From JADKAV01 sp963733395 (GTDB lineage: Bacteria > Actinomycetota > Actinomycetes > S36-B12 > UBA10799), in NCBI GenBank assembly GCA_963733395.1, contig CAVTCZ010000005.1, positions 438,400 to 502,399 on the forward strand: 64,000 bases of DNA, read 5' to 3'. A program made the position numbers and the translations under genes. Shown piece after piece: positions 18,410 through 28,406 of the stretch (position 1 is the first letter of the stretch; each line of letters starts with the position of its first letter). The notes beneath the pieces were generated by a model. The model did not search any database. It was not told where the DNA came from and worked only from the letters and a program-made list of their open reading frames with translations.

Positions 18410-21039
18410 TCATGTACGTGAGGTCCGAGTTCGCCCCACTGTGGTGGATGGTTCGGGCGCGATATGTCCCCATTGCGCCTTTTTGACGGTCTTCCACTTC
18501 TCGGTGAAGGAGTAGGAGGTGAGGATCGGCGATGATGCAGGGACGTGAGTTTCAGCGTCACCTTCAGCTTCTTCTTGCCGAGGGTAGGATGATCACCTTG
18601 CCCTCTTGGTGATCTTGACCTTGAGTACTTCTTGCCCTTGGGCTTGACGGTCACCTTGGCTTTGGCCTTCTGCCCGGCGTTCGTCGTGACGGCCTTCTTC
18701 AGCAGTACCGTCTTGCCCTTGTACTTGATCTTCTTGGGCGTCTTGACGGTAGCCGTCTGCTGCTGGCGCTCTGCGGTGTCACTGCTGACGAGGCGGCGCT
18801 GGGAGGCCCGTCTGCCGGCCGCGTTGGTCGCCACGACGGTGAACGTGTACGCCTGACCGTTGGTGAGGCCGGACGACCGTGCAGCTCGGTGTCAGCTGTC
18901 GTGCAGGTGGCGCCGCCGGGTGAAGCGGTGGCGGTGTACTTGAGCTGATCGGAGCCCCGCCGTCGTTGGCCGGTGGCTGCCCAGTGACACTGGCCGCGTC
19001 AGTGTTACCCGGTGTACCGCCGAGGCGCCGAGTGGGTGCGCCGGGGACGGTCCGCGGTGTGACCGGCGCGGACGCCGCGCTGGCGGGTCCGTCTCCGAGC
19101 GTCGTTCGTGGCCGCGAACCGTGAACGTGTACGGCTGCCCGTTGGTCGAGCCCGGTGACACTTGCAGGCCAGCGGGTTGGGAGTGACCCCGACCCGCGGT
19201 CGTGCACGTTGCGCCGCCGGGGGACGCCGTCACCGTGTAGCTCGACCACCGGCAGGTCCGCGCCGTTGGGCGCGCTGGTGAACGACACGTCCACCTTCTG
19301 ATCGCCCGGGGTGGCTGTCGACCGAGGCCGCTCCGGGGGTGGTGGCGGTGCCGGTGCAGCCGGGGTACTTGAAGCTTCGCGATTCGGGTGCGCCATGGCA
19401 CAGACCCGGTCGTCTGCCACGTACTCGTTGGTGTACCAGAAGGTGCAGTCGTCGATCGGATCGATGTGCATCGCCGAGTAGTCACCCCAGCGGCCGGCGG
19501 TCGCCGGTCTGTGCGCCGGTGCCGTTGATGATGGTCGACTCCGCTTGCGGCATCGTGTTCAGCGGGTCGCCAGGCCAGTCCGTCCGACGTAGCGGATCCC
19601 CGGGAAGGTGGTGCTGCTCGAGGTGCTGTAGCCCAGAGCCATGTTGCCCAACTTGTCCTGCGCGAGCGAGCCCATCCAGCGGAACGTGGTGCCGTTGGGA
19701 TCGGCAGTGGTTCCCTGTTGGTGCACGATCGGGGTCGCGGCGCCCGGGCTGCGGATCTCGTACCATCCGATTCCGGTCTGGCGGTGAGCCGGGTTGCCGT
19801 CCATGTTCACCGAGTGGTTGGCCACCAGCGACTCGTGATCCCCGAAGTTGCGGTAGGCGAGCCGATACATCAGATGCGTCGCCCAACGAGTCCAGTTTCT
19901 GAGCGGTCGAACTCGGCTGGGGAACGCATGGCCGCGAAGTTCGTGTTCAGGCAGGCCCAGACGAAGGCGTTGACATTGAGGTGTGATCGGTCCGATGAAG
20001 TGCGATGTTGGCGGGGGTGGCCCAATCGACGTGCGAACTTGTACATCGTCAGTTTGGTCTGGTCGCTCCAGTGCTCGCCGAGCATGTAGTTGGGTGATCC
20101 GGCGGGCGGCGGCGTGGTGCCGTCGGCATCCGACGGAAGCAGGGACCACTCCGTCCGCCCGATCGAAGCACTGCTGTGTGGCCGGGCCTCCCGCCAACAT
20201 GGCCGACCGGTCGAGCGCGCAGACCTTGGCGCCCGGTGAAGTTGTAGTTGCTGGGCGAGACTTCCTGGAACATGTTGTACGTCACGTAGTAGCCGTCGGG
20301 CCAGACCCCGAACTTCGGATAGTCGGGGAGTTGGTCGTACGCGAAGGCGTATCGGTGCCACGCCCCGGTGGGGTCCGGTGTCTGGGAGATGGCCACACAC
20401 TCGCGGTACGAGTTGCCGCTGACGGCGAACTGCGACATCAACCATCGATCGGCGAACTGGTCGTACTGCACGATCGGGTCGCCGGAGTTCTGTGTCTGGC
20501 AGTCGCCGCCGAACCCGGCCCAGAGCACGTTGCTGTTCGACGGACCGAGCAGCGAAGTGCCCGCCTTGTTGAAGATCTGGAACGACCAGGTTCACCATCT
20601 GCACGTAGTGGTTCGGACCCACGTCGCCGTCGGTGTCGGGCGGATAGACCGCACCGGTGTTGTCGGAGTTCTTGGATGCCGTCGAAGCTGCCTGCGAGGG
20701 CCGGCATGTCGACATCGCCCGGACCAGTGGGGTCCGGAATCACGGGTGGGCCGGGGTTGGCGGCGAGCATCGCATCGATGCGCTCTTGCGGCACCGGCTT
20801 GTTGGGAACCGGCTTGCTGACCGAGTCCAGAGGCTGGGCGTCGGGGGCCGCTGCGGCGGTCTTGACGAGGTCCCGCAGGGGCGGAGACGTGTCGTGTGCG
20901 ACGGCGGCACTGACCTCGGGCGGTTGGGTGCCCGAGCCGGCAGGGGTTCTCGATCGACGCCAGTTGCCGGGTTGGCGATGATTGCACCTGCCACCAATGC
21001 CATCGCAGCCGCAATGAAGCAACTGACCTGACCGCCCAT
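18410..21039 (-). pseudogene. Large secreted protein with fibronectin type III repeats, many frameshifts
   Basis: The gene begins at an ATG at 21039 with GGAGG six bases upstream and a signal peptide (about residues 1-25). Pieces in all three minus-strand frames then join into one protein: a Pro-rich region, a catalytic-looking or beta-propeller-like body (PPDTDGDVGPNHYVQMVN, DPIVQYDQFADRWLMSQFAV, GVWPDGYYVTYNMFQ, VGRTGLATR and similar), then at least two fibronectin type III units (TNGQPYTFTV-type motifs) and a Lys-rich tail. Ten or more single-base shifts are needed. The end is uncertain (18410-18490). The body resembles large secreted actinobacterial proteins of unknown function. Confidence 0.65.
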
Positions 21040-21230
21040 GGGCCACCTCCGAAGTGATTGCGGTCAGGCTACGCGCCTTCGAGCCCGTTTGGTGCCGCCG
21101 AGCGTCAGGTTCGACGAAGTGGGCCGAGCGAGATGGGAGGTACGGAGGTCGATCTCGCGCGGGTTCGGGCGTCCAGTCCGCGACAGCGTCAGGGACATGT
21201 GCCGTTCGCGTCAGCCGCCTCGTGGCCGTC

Positions 21231-21371
21231 CTACCTGCCCGCAGCGTGCGAACGGGACTTGTGATGGGAATCCAGCTCGCGCCTGCGGTGCCGCATCTCA
21301 TCGATCCGGGTCGCCTGGACGACTGTCAGCATGAACAACACGAACAGGATGATCTGCGGGCTGATCGTCAT
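21231..21371 (-). CDS. Small single-helix membrane protein (46 aa)
   Basis: The ATG at 21371 has a perfect AAGGAGG site five bases upstream. The protein begins with a hydrophobic helix (about residues 5-19, IILFVLFMLTVVQA) followed by an Arg/His-rich cytoplasmic tail, so it should sit in the membrane with a basic tail. It is read away from the small plus-strand gene at 21481. Function unknown; the strong ribosome-binding site is the main reason to believe it. Confidence 0.5.
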   Translation of the reverse strand: MTISPQIILFVLFMLTVVQATRIDEMRHRRRELDSHHKSRSHAAGR

Positions 21372-21480
21372 GGCGGCCTCCTTCTTCCTTCTAGTGGATC
21401 GGGTGATCCTGCGGATTTGATGAGGCCGAATGGGGGATTCGGGGTGATTCGTTCTTGACACGCCGTCACTTGTCACACTC

Positions 21481-21657
21481 ATGGGTGACACTGGGCCCGT
21501 GATCACAACCATCGAGATCTCGGCCGACAGCGTCGAGAGCGCGCGGCAGGCAGCCATCGCCCAAGCGCGGGCGCAGGGGTACACGCGCATCGAAGCGGTG
21601 TTCACCACCGCCCTTGGTGATCGGCGCTACCAGGTGCAGATGACGGTCAGTCGGTGA
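21481..21657 (+). CDS. Small hypothetical protein (58 aa)
   Basis: An ATG at 21481 opens a 58-residue frame with actinobacterial codon use: a beta-strand start (VITTIEISAD), an Ala/Gln/Arg-rich helix (about residues 20-35) and two further strands ending in YQVQMTVSR, a strand-helix-strand-strand outline like a small alpha/beta domain. Its last 11 bases overlap, tail to tail, the end of the short-chain dehydrogenase gene on the other strand. Function unknown. The start has no strong ribosome-binding site; a GTG at 21499 is an alternative. Confidence 0.5.
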   Translation: MGDTGPVITTIEISADSVESARQAAIAQARAQGYTRIEAVFTTALGDRRYQVQMTVSR

Positions 21658-22426
21658 ACCGCCGCAGCAGGTCGCGGGACAGTGGCAGGTAGATGCTGCG
21701 GGGTGTGAACCGCATCGCCAGGGAGACCGCCCGGTAGGGCAGTCCCGGGATGCTGACACCGTGCCCGGCTCGCAGATCCTTCAGCGCCGTGTCCACGACG
21801 AAGTCCGGGTCGACCCAGAGCGCGGCCGGGACCTTGGCCTCGACACCGGCCCGCTCCTGGAATCCGGTGGGCACGAGCCCGGGGGTCAGGACCAGGAGCC
21901 GGACGCCGGTGCCACGCAGCTGCGCGCCCAGTCCCTGGGAGAACGACGTCACCCACGCCTTGCTGGCCGCATAGGTCGGCGCCAGCGCGTCAGGCGCGAA
22001 GGAGGCCACCGACGAGACGTTGATGATTTCGCCGTGACCGCGGGGAACCATGGCGCTCACGGCGGCATGGGTCAGCCGCATGACCGCCCGCACATTGACC
22101 AGCAGCAGACCGTCCTCGTCGTCGACATCGTGCTCGCCGAAGGTGCCGTCGTAGAGCCCGAAGCCGGCGTTGTTCACCAGGAGATCGATGGGCGCGTCCG
22201 GGTCCAGCAGCCGTCGCTCGACGCGCCGGCAGTCCGGAAGCCGGGTCAGGTCGGCGGACATGGTCTGCACGGCGACCCCGTGGTCTCGCCGCAGATCCGT
22301 GGCGACCTGTTTCAGGCGCCCGGCGGTTCTGGCCACGATGACCAGGTCGTACCCGTCGGCGGCGAGCCGTTGTGCGAAGTGCAGTCCGATGCCGGACGTG
22401 GCGCCGGTGATGAGGGCTGTGGGCAT
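21647..22426 (-). CDS. Short-chain dehydrogenase/reductase (SDR)
   Basis: The 259-residue protein is a classical SDR: nucleotide-binding TGATSGIG near residue 8, NNAG near 87, catalytic Ser in NVSSVASF near 135 and the YAASK motif (Tyr and Lys) near 150. The sequence resembles the DltE/YdfG group of NADP-linked oxidoreductases. The C-terminal part ends in an Arg-rich helix. The start at 22426 (MPTALITGATSG) is preferred over an upstream ATG whose extra 36 residues look non-coding. The substrate is not known. Confidence 0.9.
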   Translation of the reverse strand: MPTALITGATSGIGLHFAQRLAADGYDLVIVARTAGRLKQVATDLRRDHGVAVQTMSADLTRLPDCRRVERRLLDPDAPIDLLVNNAGFGLYDGTFGEHDVDDEDGLLLVNVRAVMRLTHAAVSAMVPRGHGEIINVSSVASFAPDALAPTYAASKAWVTSFSQGLGAQLRGTGVRLLVLTPGLVPTGFQERAGVEAKVPAALWVDPDFVVDTALKDLRAGHGVSIPGLPYRAVSLAMRFTPRSIYLPLSRDLLRRFTD

Positions 22427-22514
22427 ACCCGACTGTCGCACCCTGCCGTCCTTCGGTCCAGGGGCGCAGCCGGCCCCAGGACGGGCGTACCGTGGGAAGT
22501 GGGAGTGATGTGCC

Positions 22515-22703
22515 ATGAGCAACAAGAACTCCAATGCCGGTGCAGCCGGCGGTGGTGCGATCTACGGGCTGGGCATCTTCGGGGCCTGGGTGTGGTTCTT
22601 CGGTCAAGCCGACGGCTTCTGGGAGTACGTCTGGGCCTTCTTCGAAGGGATCTTCTGGCCGGCGTTCATGGTCTACCAGGTGTTCAAGGTCCTCAACGGC
22701 TGA
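22515..22703 (+). CDS. Two-helix membrane microprotein next to P-type ATPase
   Basis: The 62-residue protein has a polar Asn/Gly-rich start and two hydrophobic segments (about residues 15-30 and 35-58) rich in Trp and Phe (WVWFFG, FWEYVWAFFEGIFWPAF). The ATPase gene starts 10 bases after its stop, so they share a transcript. Small two-helix partners are known for other P-type ATPases (for example KdpF), so an accessory subunit is a reasonable guess, not shown. The codon use and tight spacing make it a real gene. Confidence 0.75.
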   Translation: MSNKNSNAGAAGGGAIYGLGIFGAWVWFFGQADGFWEYVWAFFEGIFWPAFMVYQVFKVLNG

Positions 22704-22713
22704 GGCGGCCGTC

Positions 22714-25263
22714 GTGGTTGGCGCCGAACCGTCACTGGCGACGCAGGGACTGACCGCGGCCGCAGCCGCCGAGCGGTTGCAGGAGGCCGGCCCGAACGAA
22801 CTGCCCCGGATTGCCGGGACACCCTTGTGGCGGCAGCTGGTTGGTCAGTTCGTGCACTTCTTCGCCCTGATGCTGTGGGGTGCGGCGGCTCTCGCAGTGA
22901 TCGGGGGTATGCCGCAGTTGGCGGCCGCCATCGTTCTGGTGGTGATCGTCAACGGGGTGTTCGCATTCGTGCAGGAGTACCGCGCGGAGCGAGCCGCGAG
23001 CCGGTTGCGCGACCTGTTACCCCTGCGGGCCACAGTGCGGCGCGACGGCCGCACCATCGAGGTCGACGCGAGGCAGGTCGTGCCGGGCGACCTGGTGGTC
23101 CTGCAGGAGGGGGACCGCGTGTGCGCCGACATGCGGTGCGTGTGGGCGGAGGGCCTGCGGCTCGACACCTCCACATTGACCGGCGAGAGCGTCCCGGATT
23201 CCGTCGGTGACGGCGACCTGCTGTTCGCCGGCACCTTCGTCGTCGAGGGGGAAGGTCGGGCGCTGGTGGTTGCCACCGGTCGCGGGACGAGGTTCGCGCA
23301 GATCGCCGACCTGACGCAGTCGCAGCCACGGCCGAGGACTCCGCTGGAACTCGACATCCGCAGACTCGTGCGAACCATCGCCATCATCGCGGCCAGCGTC
23401 GGGGTCGCGTTCTTCCTGCTGATGTTGCTGCTGGACGTCCCGGCCGAGCAGGGCTTCATCTTCGGGATCGGCGTCACGGTCGCTCTGGTGCCGGAGGGGC
23501 TGCTGCCCACGGTCACCCTTTCCCTGGCCATCGGTGCCCAACGCATGGCCGATCAGAACGCACTCGTCCGGCGCCTCGAGTCGGTGGAGACTCTCGGCGC
23601 AACCACGGTCATCTGCAGCGACAAGACCGGGACGATCACCCAGAACCGGATGAACATCGTGGAGGTCTGGACGCCGATGGGTTCGGCCGTGATCACCGGT
23701 CTGGGCTACGAGCCGCACGCGCAGGTGCAGGGTCCGCAGGCCGCCCTCGACGCAGTGGCCGAGGCGGCGCTGGTCGCGCGGATGGCCTCCCGCGGCGAGG
23801 CGCGGGAACACGCTGGGCAATGGCAGCCGCATGGTGACCCGATGGACGCTGCGGTGGATGCGCTGGTGCGCAGGCTCGGCCTGACCGAACCCTCGCCGGC
23901 CGACGAGGTGGCGTTCGAGCCGTTCGATCCGGTGCGCCGGATGGCAGTGTCCCGGCGCCGCGACCGGGTCGTCTGCAAGGGGGCGCCGGAGGCGGTGATG
24001 GGCGCCTGTCCAACGGTCCCTGGTGCCGAGGAGGTGCTGCACGGATTCGCGGTGCGGGGGTTGCGGGTGCTCGCGGTGGCTGAGGGCGCCCAGTGGGAGA
24101 ACATGCGCCTGCTGGGCCTGCTCGCCTTCGAGGACCCGCCGCGTCCCGGGGTGGTGGAGGCGATCGCGCAGTGCCGGAGGGCGGGGATCCGGCTGGCCAT
24201 GATCACGGGGGATCATCCGAAGACCGCCCGCGCCATCGCGGCCGAGATCGGATTGGCACTGCCCGACTCGCCAGTCGTGACGGGGGCGGAACTGCCCGCC
24301 GACGAGGCTGCGCTCGGCGAAGCGGTCGATCACGATGGCGTCGTCCTGGCACGCATCACGCCGGAGGACAAGTTGCGTATCGCCCGTGCGCTGCAGGCCC
24401 GCGGCCATGTGGTGGCCATGACCGGCGACGGCGTCAACGACGCCCCGGCCCTGCGGGAGGCGGACATCGGGGTGGCGATGGGGCAGGGTGGCACCGACGT
24501 GGCGCGGGAGGCCGCCGATCTCGTCCTGCTCGACGACCACCTGCAGACGATCGTGGCGGCCGTGCGGCAGGGCCGCGGCACCTTCCTCAACGCCCGGCGG
24601 TTCCTGACCTATCACCTGACCGACAACGTCGCGGAACTCGCACCCTTCATCGTGTGGGCCATCAGCGCGGCGCATTTCCCACTGGCGTTGGGGGTGCTGC
24701 AGATCCTCGCCCTCGACTTGGGCACGGACACTCTGCCGGCCATCGCCCTCGGGGCCGAGAAGCCAGCCGACGACGTGCTCGACCGGGAGCCGGTCACCGG
24801 CGGGCTGTTGGACCGGACGGTGGCCACACGGGCGTTCGGAGTGCTCGGGCCGACCGAGGCGGTTGCCGAACTGGCGGTATTCGTCGCCGCGCTCGCGGTC
24901 GCGGGCTGGCGGCCCGGCCTGTCCTGGCCCACCGGCGATGCCTTGTTGGCGGCATCCGGTGCTGCGTTCCTGACGGTGGTGGTGATGCAGTGCGCCAACG
25001 CCTTCGCGTGCCGTAGCACCAGGCGGTCCGTGTGGCGACTGGGCTGGCGCGGGAACCGCTTCCTCATCGTCGCGGTGGCGCTCGCATTGGCCTTCGGTGT
25101 GGCATGTCTGGAGGTCCCGGTGATCGCTTCCCTGCTCGGGCAGGCATGGCCGCCCTGGGCCGTGATCCCGCTGATCGTGCTCAGTGCACCGCTGCTGTGG
25201 CTGGTCGACGGGTTGTGGAAGCGGGTACGCCACCATGCGCGCCGGGCGCCCGCCCAGGTCTGA
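22714..25263 (+). CDS. P-type cation-transporting ATPase (P2 type)
   Basis: From the GTG at 22714 the protein is about 849 residues. It has the N-terminal cation-ATPase domain, the actuator TLTGESVPDS near residue 157, the helix-4 motif VPEGLLPTVTLSLA near 260, the phosphorylation site CSDKTGTITQNRM near 303, KGAPE near 423 and the hinge TGDGVNDAP near 569, with about ten membrane segments and six in the C-terminal block. PEGL rather than PCP or HEAT-type metal motifs, and the absence of an N-terminal metal-binding domain, point to a P2 pump for Ca2+ or monovalent cations, not a heavy-metal exporter. It probably forms an operon with the upstream membrane microprotein. Confidence 0.92.
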   Translation: MVGAEPSLATQGLTAAAAAERLQEAGPNELPRIAGTPLWRQLVGQFVHFFALMLWGAAALAVIGGMPQLAAAIVLVVIVNGVFAFVQEYRAERAASRLRDLLPLRATVRRDGRTIEVDARQVVPGDLVVLQEGDRVCADMRCVWAEGLRLDTSTLTGESVPDSVGDGDLLFAGTFVVEGEGRALVVATGRGTRFAQIADLTQSQPRPRTPLELDIRRLVRTIAIIAASVGVAFFLLMLLLDVPAEQGFIFGIGVTVALVPEGLLPTVTLSLAIGAQRMADQNALVRRLESVETLGATTVICSDKTGTITQNRMNIVEVWTPMGSAVITGLGYEPHAQVQGPQAALDAVAEAALVARMASRGEAREHAGQWQPHGDPMDAAVDALVRRLGLTEPSPADEVAFEPFDPVRRMAVSRRRDRVVCKGAPEAVMGACPTVPGAEEVLHGFAVRGLRVLAVAEGAQWENMRLLGLLAFEDPPRPGVVEAIAQCRRAGIRLAMITGDHPKTARAIAAEIGLALPDSPVVTGAELPADEAALGEAVDHDGVVLARITPEDKLRIARALQARGHVVAMTGDGVNDAPALREADIGVAMGQGGTDVAREAADLVLLDDHLQTIVAAVRQGRGTFLNARRFLTYHLTDNVAELAPFIVWAISAAHFPLALGVLQILALDLGTDTLPAIALGAEKPADDVLDREPVTGGLLDRTVATRAFGVLGPTEAVAELAVFVAALAVAGWRPGLSWPTGDALLAASGAAFLTVVVMQCANAFACRSTRRSVWRLGWRGNRFLIVAVALALAFGVACLEVPVIASLLGQAWPPWAVIPLIVLSAPLLWLVDGLWKRVRHHARRAPAQV

Positions 25264-25294
25264 CCCTGCGGCCGCCGCGCCTCGCGAGTAGCGC

Positions 25295-26515
25295 TCAGTA
25301 GCTCAGGGGCAGTTCGGAGACCGTGCCATCCGGGCCGGTGTGTTCGACATACAGCCCGCCGCCGGCTTCGACTCCCAGCCGATGCATGACGTCGAACGCG
25401 AGCGGTAGGAAGGCCACCGGATCGACGCCGGCCTCGGGCGGTACCACGCCAGGGCCGGCGACCCCGGAACCCAACATGAGCAGCGCGCCGACGGCAGCGG
25501 GGATGCCTGTGCCCTCACCCGCGCCGGCCTCTTGGGAGGAGAGCTGGAAGGTGTAGCGGTGGGTCTGGCCGTCTTTGCGCCCGCTGACATCAACGGCCAG
25601 GCACCCGCCGGGACCGGTCACGCCGGCCGCTTCCAGCAGACCCGCCCGCTCGCGCTGGAGCAGAGCCACCGAGAACTCCAGGGGCACCACGTCCTGGCCG
25701 TCCACGACCAGGGGTTCCTGGCTGCAGGCGCCGGCCCGCACCAGCTCCTGCGTCCGCCGGAAGTACGACAGCGGGAAGATGACGCCGAGGTTGGTCGCGC
25801 GCCGCAGACCCGGGATGTGCTGCGGCAAGGTGATCGTCTCGGGGTGCGGGTAGGGGTGTGCCGGGAGCCTGCCGACGTCGCGGAAATCGAATTCGCGCAC
25901 GAAGGCCTGGCCGTCTGCGTCCAGCTGCCGCACCTCGATGAACTCCCCGTCCACGAACAGTGGCACGGGGTTGTCCATGGCGTGGATCCGGTGCTTGATG
26001 ACGGCCGCGCCCTCCTCAGGCTCGCCGCCGTGAACATGCATGATGTCCACCGACTCGACCTGGTCGAGCAGTTGGTCGGCACACAGGCGGGCGATGACGT
26101 TGGCGATGCCGGGGGAGTTGCCCATGCCGATCAACGCTGTGACGCCGGCGGACTTCGCGGCGTCGTCCATGGCCAGCATCGTGCGGGTGGGGTCGAGGTC
26201 GTCGCAGACATCGACGTAGTCGACGCCGGCATCGATCGCGGCCTGCAGCACCGGCGGGCCGAAGCGGTAGAACGGGCCGATGCAGTTCACGACGACGTCC
26301 GCGCCCGCCATCACCCTGGCCAGTGATTCCGCCGAGGCCGCATCCACAGGGGCGCCGGTGATGCCGGTTCGCTCGAATCCCCGGGCCGCCCCCTCGGGGT
26401 CCACAGCCGGCTGATCCGCGACCACGATCTCGTCGACGCCGTCGGCCACGGCCAGGGCCCGCACCGCCACACTGCCGATCCCGCCACAGCCTCCGAGGAC
26501 GACGATTCTGGACAT
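25295..26515 (-). CDS. Saccharopine dehydrogenase-like NAD(P) oxidoreductase
   Basis: The 406-residue protein begins with a Rossmann motif (IVVLGGCGGIGSVAVRALA) and continues as in the saccharopine dehydrogenase/homospermidine synthase superfamily: a VVNCIGPFYRFG stretch near residue 86, then YVDVCDD near 109 and MGNSPGIANVIAR near 140. These fit binding of NAD(P) and an amino-acid-type or carbonyl substrate; true lysine-pathway function is not implied, since many actinobacterial members act elsewhere. The ATG at 26515 has AAGGAG six bases upstream, so the five-codon extension from 26530 is rejected. It converges with the ATPase gene, 31 bases apart. Confidence 0.85.
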   Translation of the reverse strand: MSRIVVLGGCGGIGSVAVRALAVADGVDEIVVADQPAVDPEGAARGFERTGITGAPVDAASAESLARVMAGADVVVNCIGPFYRFGPPVLQAAIDAGVDYVDVCDDLDPTRTMLAMDDAAKSAGVTALIGMGNSPGIANVIARLCADQLLDQVESVDIMHVHGGEPEEGAAVIKHRIHAMDNPVPLFVDGEFIEVRQLDADGQAFVREFDFRDVGRLPAHPYPHPETITLPQHIPGLRRATNLGVIFPLSYFRRTQELVRAGACSQEPLVVDGQDVVPLEFSVALLQRERAGLLEAAGVTGPGGCLAVDVSGRKDGQTHRYTFQLSSQEAGAGEGTGIPAAVGALLMLGSGVAGPGVVPPEAGVDPVAFLPLAFDVMHRLGVEAGGGLYVEHTGPDGTVSELPLSY

Positions 26516-26791
26516 GTGCGGCTCCTTCATGGCTCGAGGCTGACGCTAGCAAGCGGGGGCGCCTGATTCGTTGCTGTGTCGCCACGGCCTCCAGTCCCGG
26601 CCTGCCGCGCAGTGCCCGGACGAGCCATCGTCACGGCCGCGGTGGCGCCCGCCAGTGGTGGGAATGCCCCAGCCATCTGGGAGCCTCGGACTCCAGTCGG
26701 GAGGCGCGCAGCAGGAGGCGCAGCAGTTCCGTCCAGGAACGCCCGAGGTCTGTGGGACAGTGGTTCAGCCACGTATGGGGAAGGCGGCGCA

Positions 26792-28348
26792 ATGAACCTC
26801 AAGCACACACCTGCTGGTCGGCGACTACTCGCCGGTGCGGCAACCACCGCACTTGCCGCCGGTCTGACTCTGGCAGCGCCCCCGGCCCAGGCCGAGGACC
26901 TCAACACGATCCAGTCCTTCGACGGCACTGCGATCACCTTCTACTGGTTCCCGGCGCTGAACCTCGCGGAGGGCCAGAAGGCGCCGACGGTCCTGCAGGG
27001 CCCCGGCTTCGGCGGCAAGGCACAGAGCGACCCGGACCAGACGAGCACCGGTGCCATCCCCGGGGTCGGAGATCTGCGTCGCGCGGGCTACAACGTCCTC
27101 ACCTGGAATCCGCGTGGCATCTCCCCATCGGGTGGCCAGGCGCAACTGAACAACCCCGACTACGAGGGCCGTGACGTCACGGGCCTGATCAACTGGGTGG
27201 CTGACCGCCCCGAGGCACAACTCGACGCCGCCGGTGACCCGCGCGTCGGCATGACCGGAGGGTCGTACGGCGGCGGGATCCAGTTCTCCACCGCCGCCAT
27301 CGACCAACGCTTGGACGCCATCGTGCCGGTCATCGCGTGGAACTCGCTGCAGACGAGTCTGTACAAGGCGGACACCATCAAGACCGCGTGGGTCAGCGCG
27401 CTGATGGCCGGCGCCACCCAGCCGGGCAACACGTTCAGCCCATCGATCCTGAAGGGCCGCAGCCAGGCGCGAAAGGGAATCACCTTCAGCAAGGAGGTGG
27501 TGGACTTCGCCCGGGATGCGGGCCCCGACCGGGTACTGTCCCAGATCACCGCACCGACTCTGATTCTGCAGGGAACCATCGACAACCTCTTCCCGCCGTC
27601 CGAAGCGGTGAAGAACTACGAGGCGCTCCGTGCTGCCGGCGTTGCGACCAAGATGGTCTGGTTCTGCGGCGGTCACGGGATCTGCTTGACCAAGGAGGGC
27701 GACGCCTCGTTGCCCCAGCGGCAGACGTGGCTCTGGCTCGACCGGTACCTCAAGGGCGACGCGTCCGTGGACACCGGTCCGGGCTTCATGTGGGTGGATC
27801 AGCGCGGGAAGTACCGCAGCGCCTCGGCTTATCCGGCCTCACCGGATGGCGAGTTGCAGGCCAAGGGCAGTGGCCGCCTCACGCTGGCGAAGAAGGGTGG
27901 CTCAGGGCCGTATGCCGACAAACTGCCGCCCTCGATCTCACCTTTGTTCGCGATCCTGCTGCGCGCCACGATTCCCACGCCGGCCAAGCGTGCGGTGGAC
28001 GTGACGGTGCGCGCCAAGCAGGCGGCGGTGGTCGTGGGCACGCCCACGCTGCGCTTGACCTACAAGGGGCAGTCCCCGAACAAGAAGGTCCGGGTGCTCG
28101 CGCAGCTGGTCGACAACCGCACCGACACGGTGGTGGGCAACCAGATCACCCCGATCGAGCTGCGCCTGAACGGCAAGAAGCAGCAGGCAACCGTGCCGAT
28201 GGAGGCGATCAGTGTCGGGCTGCGCGACGGTCAGCGGCTGACGCTGCAACTGGTCGCGCAGAGCAGCCTGTACAACGTGTTCCCCAAGGGTGGTTCGGTC
28301 CGGTTCTCGCGAATCGCCGTGGAGTTGCCCACAGTCGACGCCGGCTGA
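26792..28348 (+). CDS. Secreted alpha/beta hydrolase (S15/CocE-like peptidase or esterase)
   Basis: The 518-residue protein has a signal peptide (basic start, Ala/Leu core, AQA cleavage near residue 34) and an alpha/beta-hydrolase core. The nucleophile Ser158 lies in TGGSYGGG; the acid is probably in LQGTIDNLFPPSEA near residue 264 and the His in WFCGGHGICL near 297. The GGSYGG elbow and WNPRGI stretch are typical of the X-Pro dipeptidyl-peptidase/CocE group. After about residue 370 an extra beta-rich domain follows (KKVRVLAQLVD and similar), resembling the jelly-roll C-terminal domain of that family. The substrate is not known. The ATG at 26792 was chosen because the signal peptide starts there. 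Confidence 0.85.
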   Translation: MNLKHTPAGRRLLAGAATTALAAGLTLAAPPAQAEDLNTIQSFDGTAITFYWFPALNLAEGQKAPTVLQGPGFGGKAQSDPDQTSTGAIPGVGDLRRAGYNVLTWNPRGISPSGGQAQLNNPDYEGRDVTGLINWVADRPEAQLDAAGDPRVGMTGGSYGGGIQFSTAAIDQRLDAIVPVIAWNSLQTSLYKADTIKTAWVSALMAGATQPGNTFSPSILKGRSQARKGITFSKEVVDFARDAGPDRVLSQITAPTLILQGTIDNLFPPSEAVKNYEALRAAGVATKMVWFCGGHGICLTKEGDASLPQRQTWLWLDRYLKGDASVDTGPGFMWVDQRGKYRSASAYPASPDGELQAKGSGRLTLAKKGGSGPYADKLPPSISPLFAILLRATIPTPAKRAVDVTVRAKQAAVVVGTPTLRLTYKGQSPNKKVRVLAQLVDNRTDTVVGNQITPIELRLNGKKQQATVPMEAISVGLRDGQRLTLQLVAQSSLYNVFPKGGSVRFSRIAVELPTVDAG

Positions 28349-28406
28349 TTCCGGACTCGGTCCGGCCTGCGCGGGTGAGCAGCGAGCATGCTGCTGCAGC
28401 TTTGGC

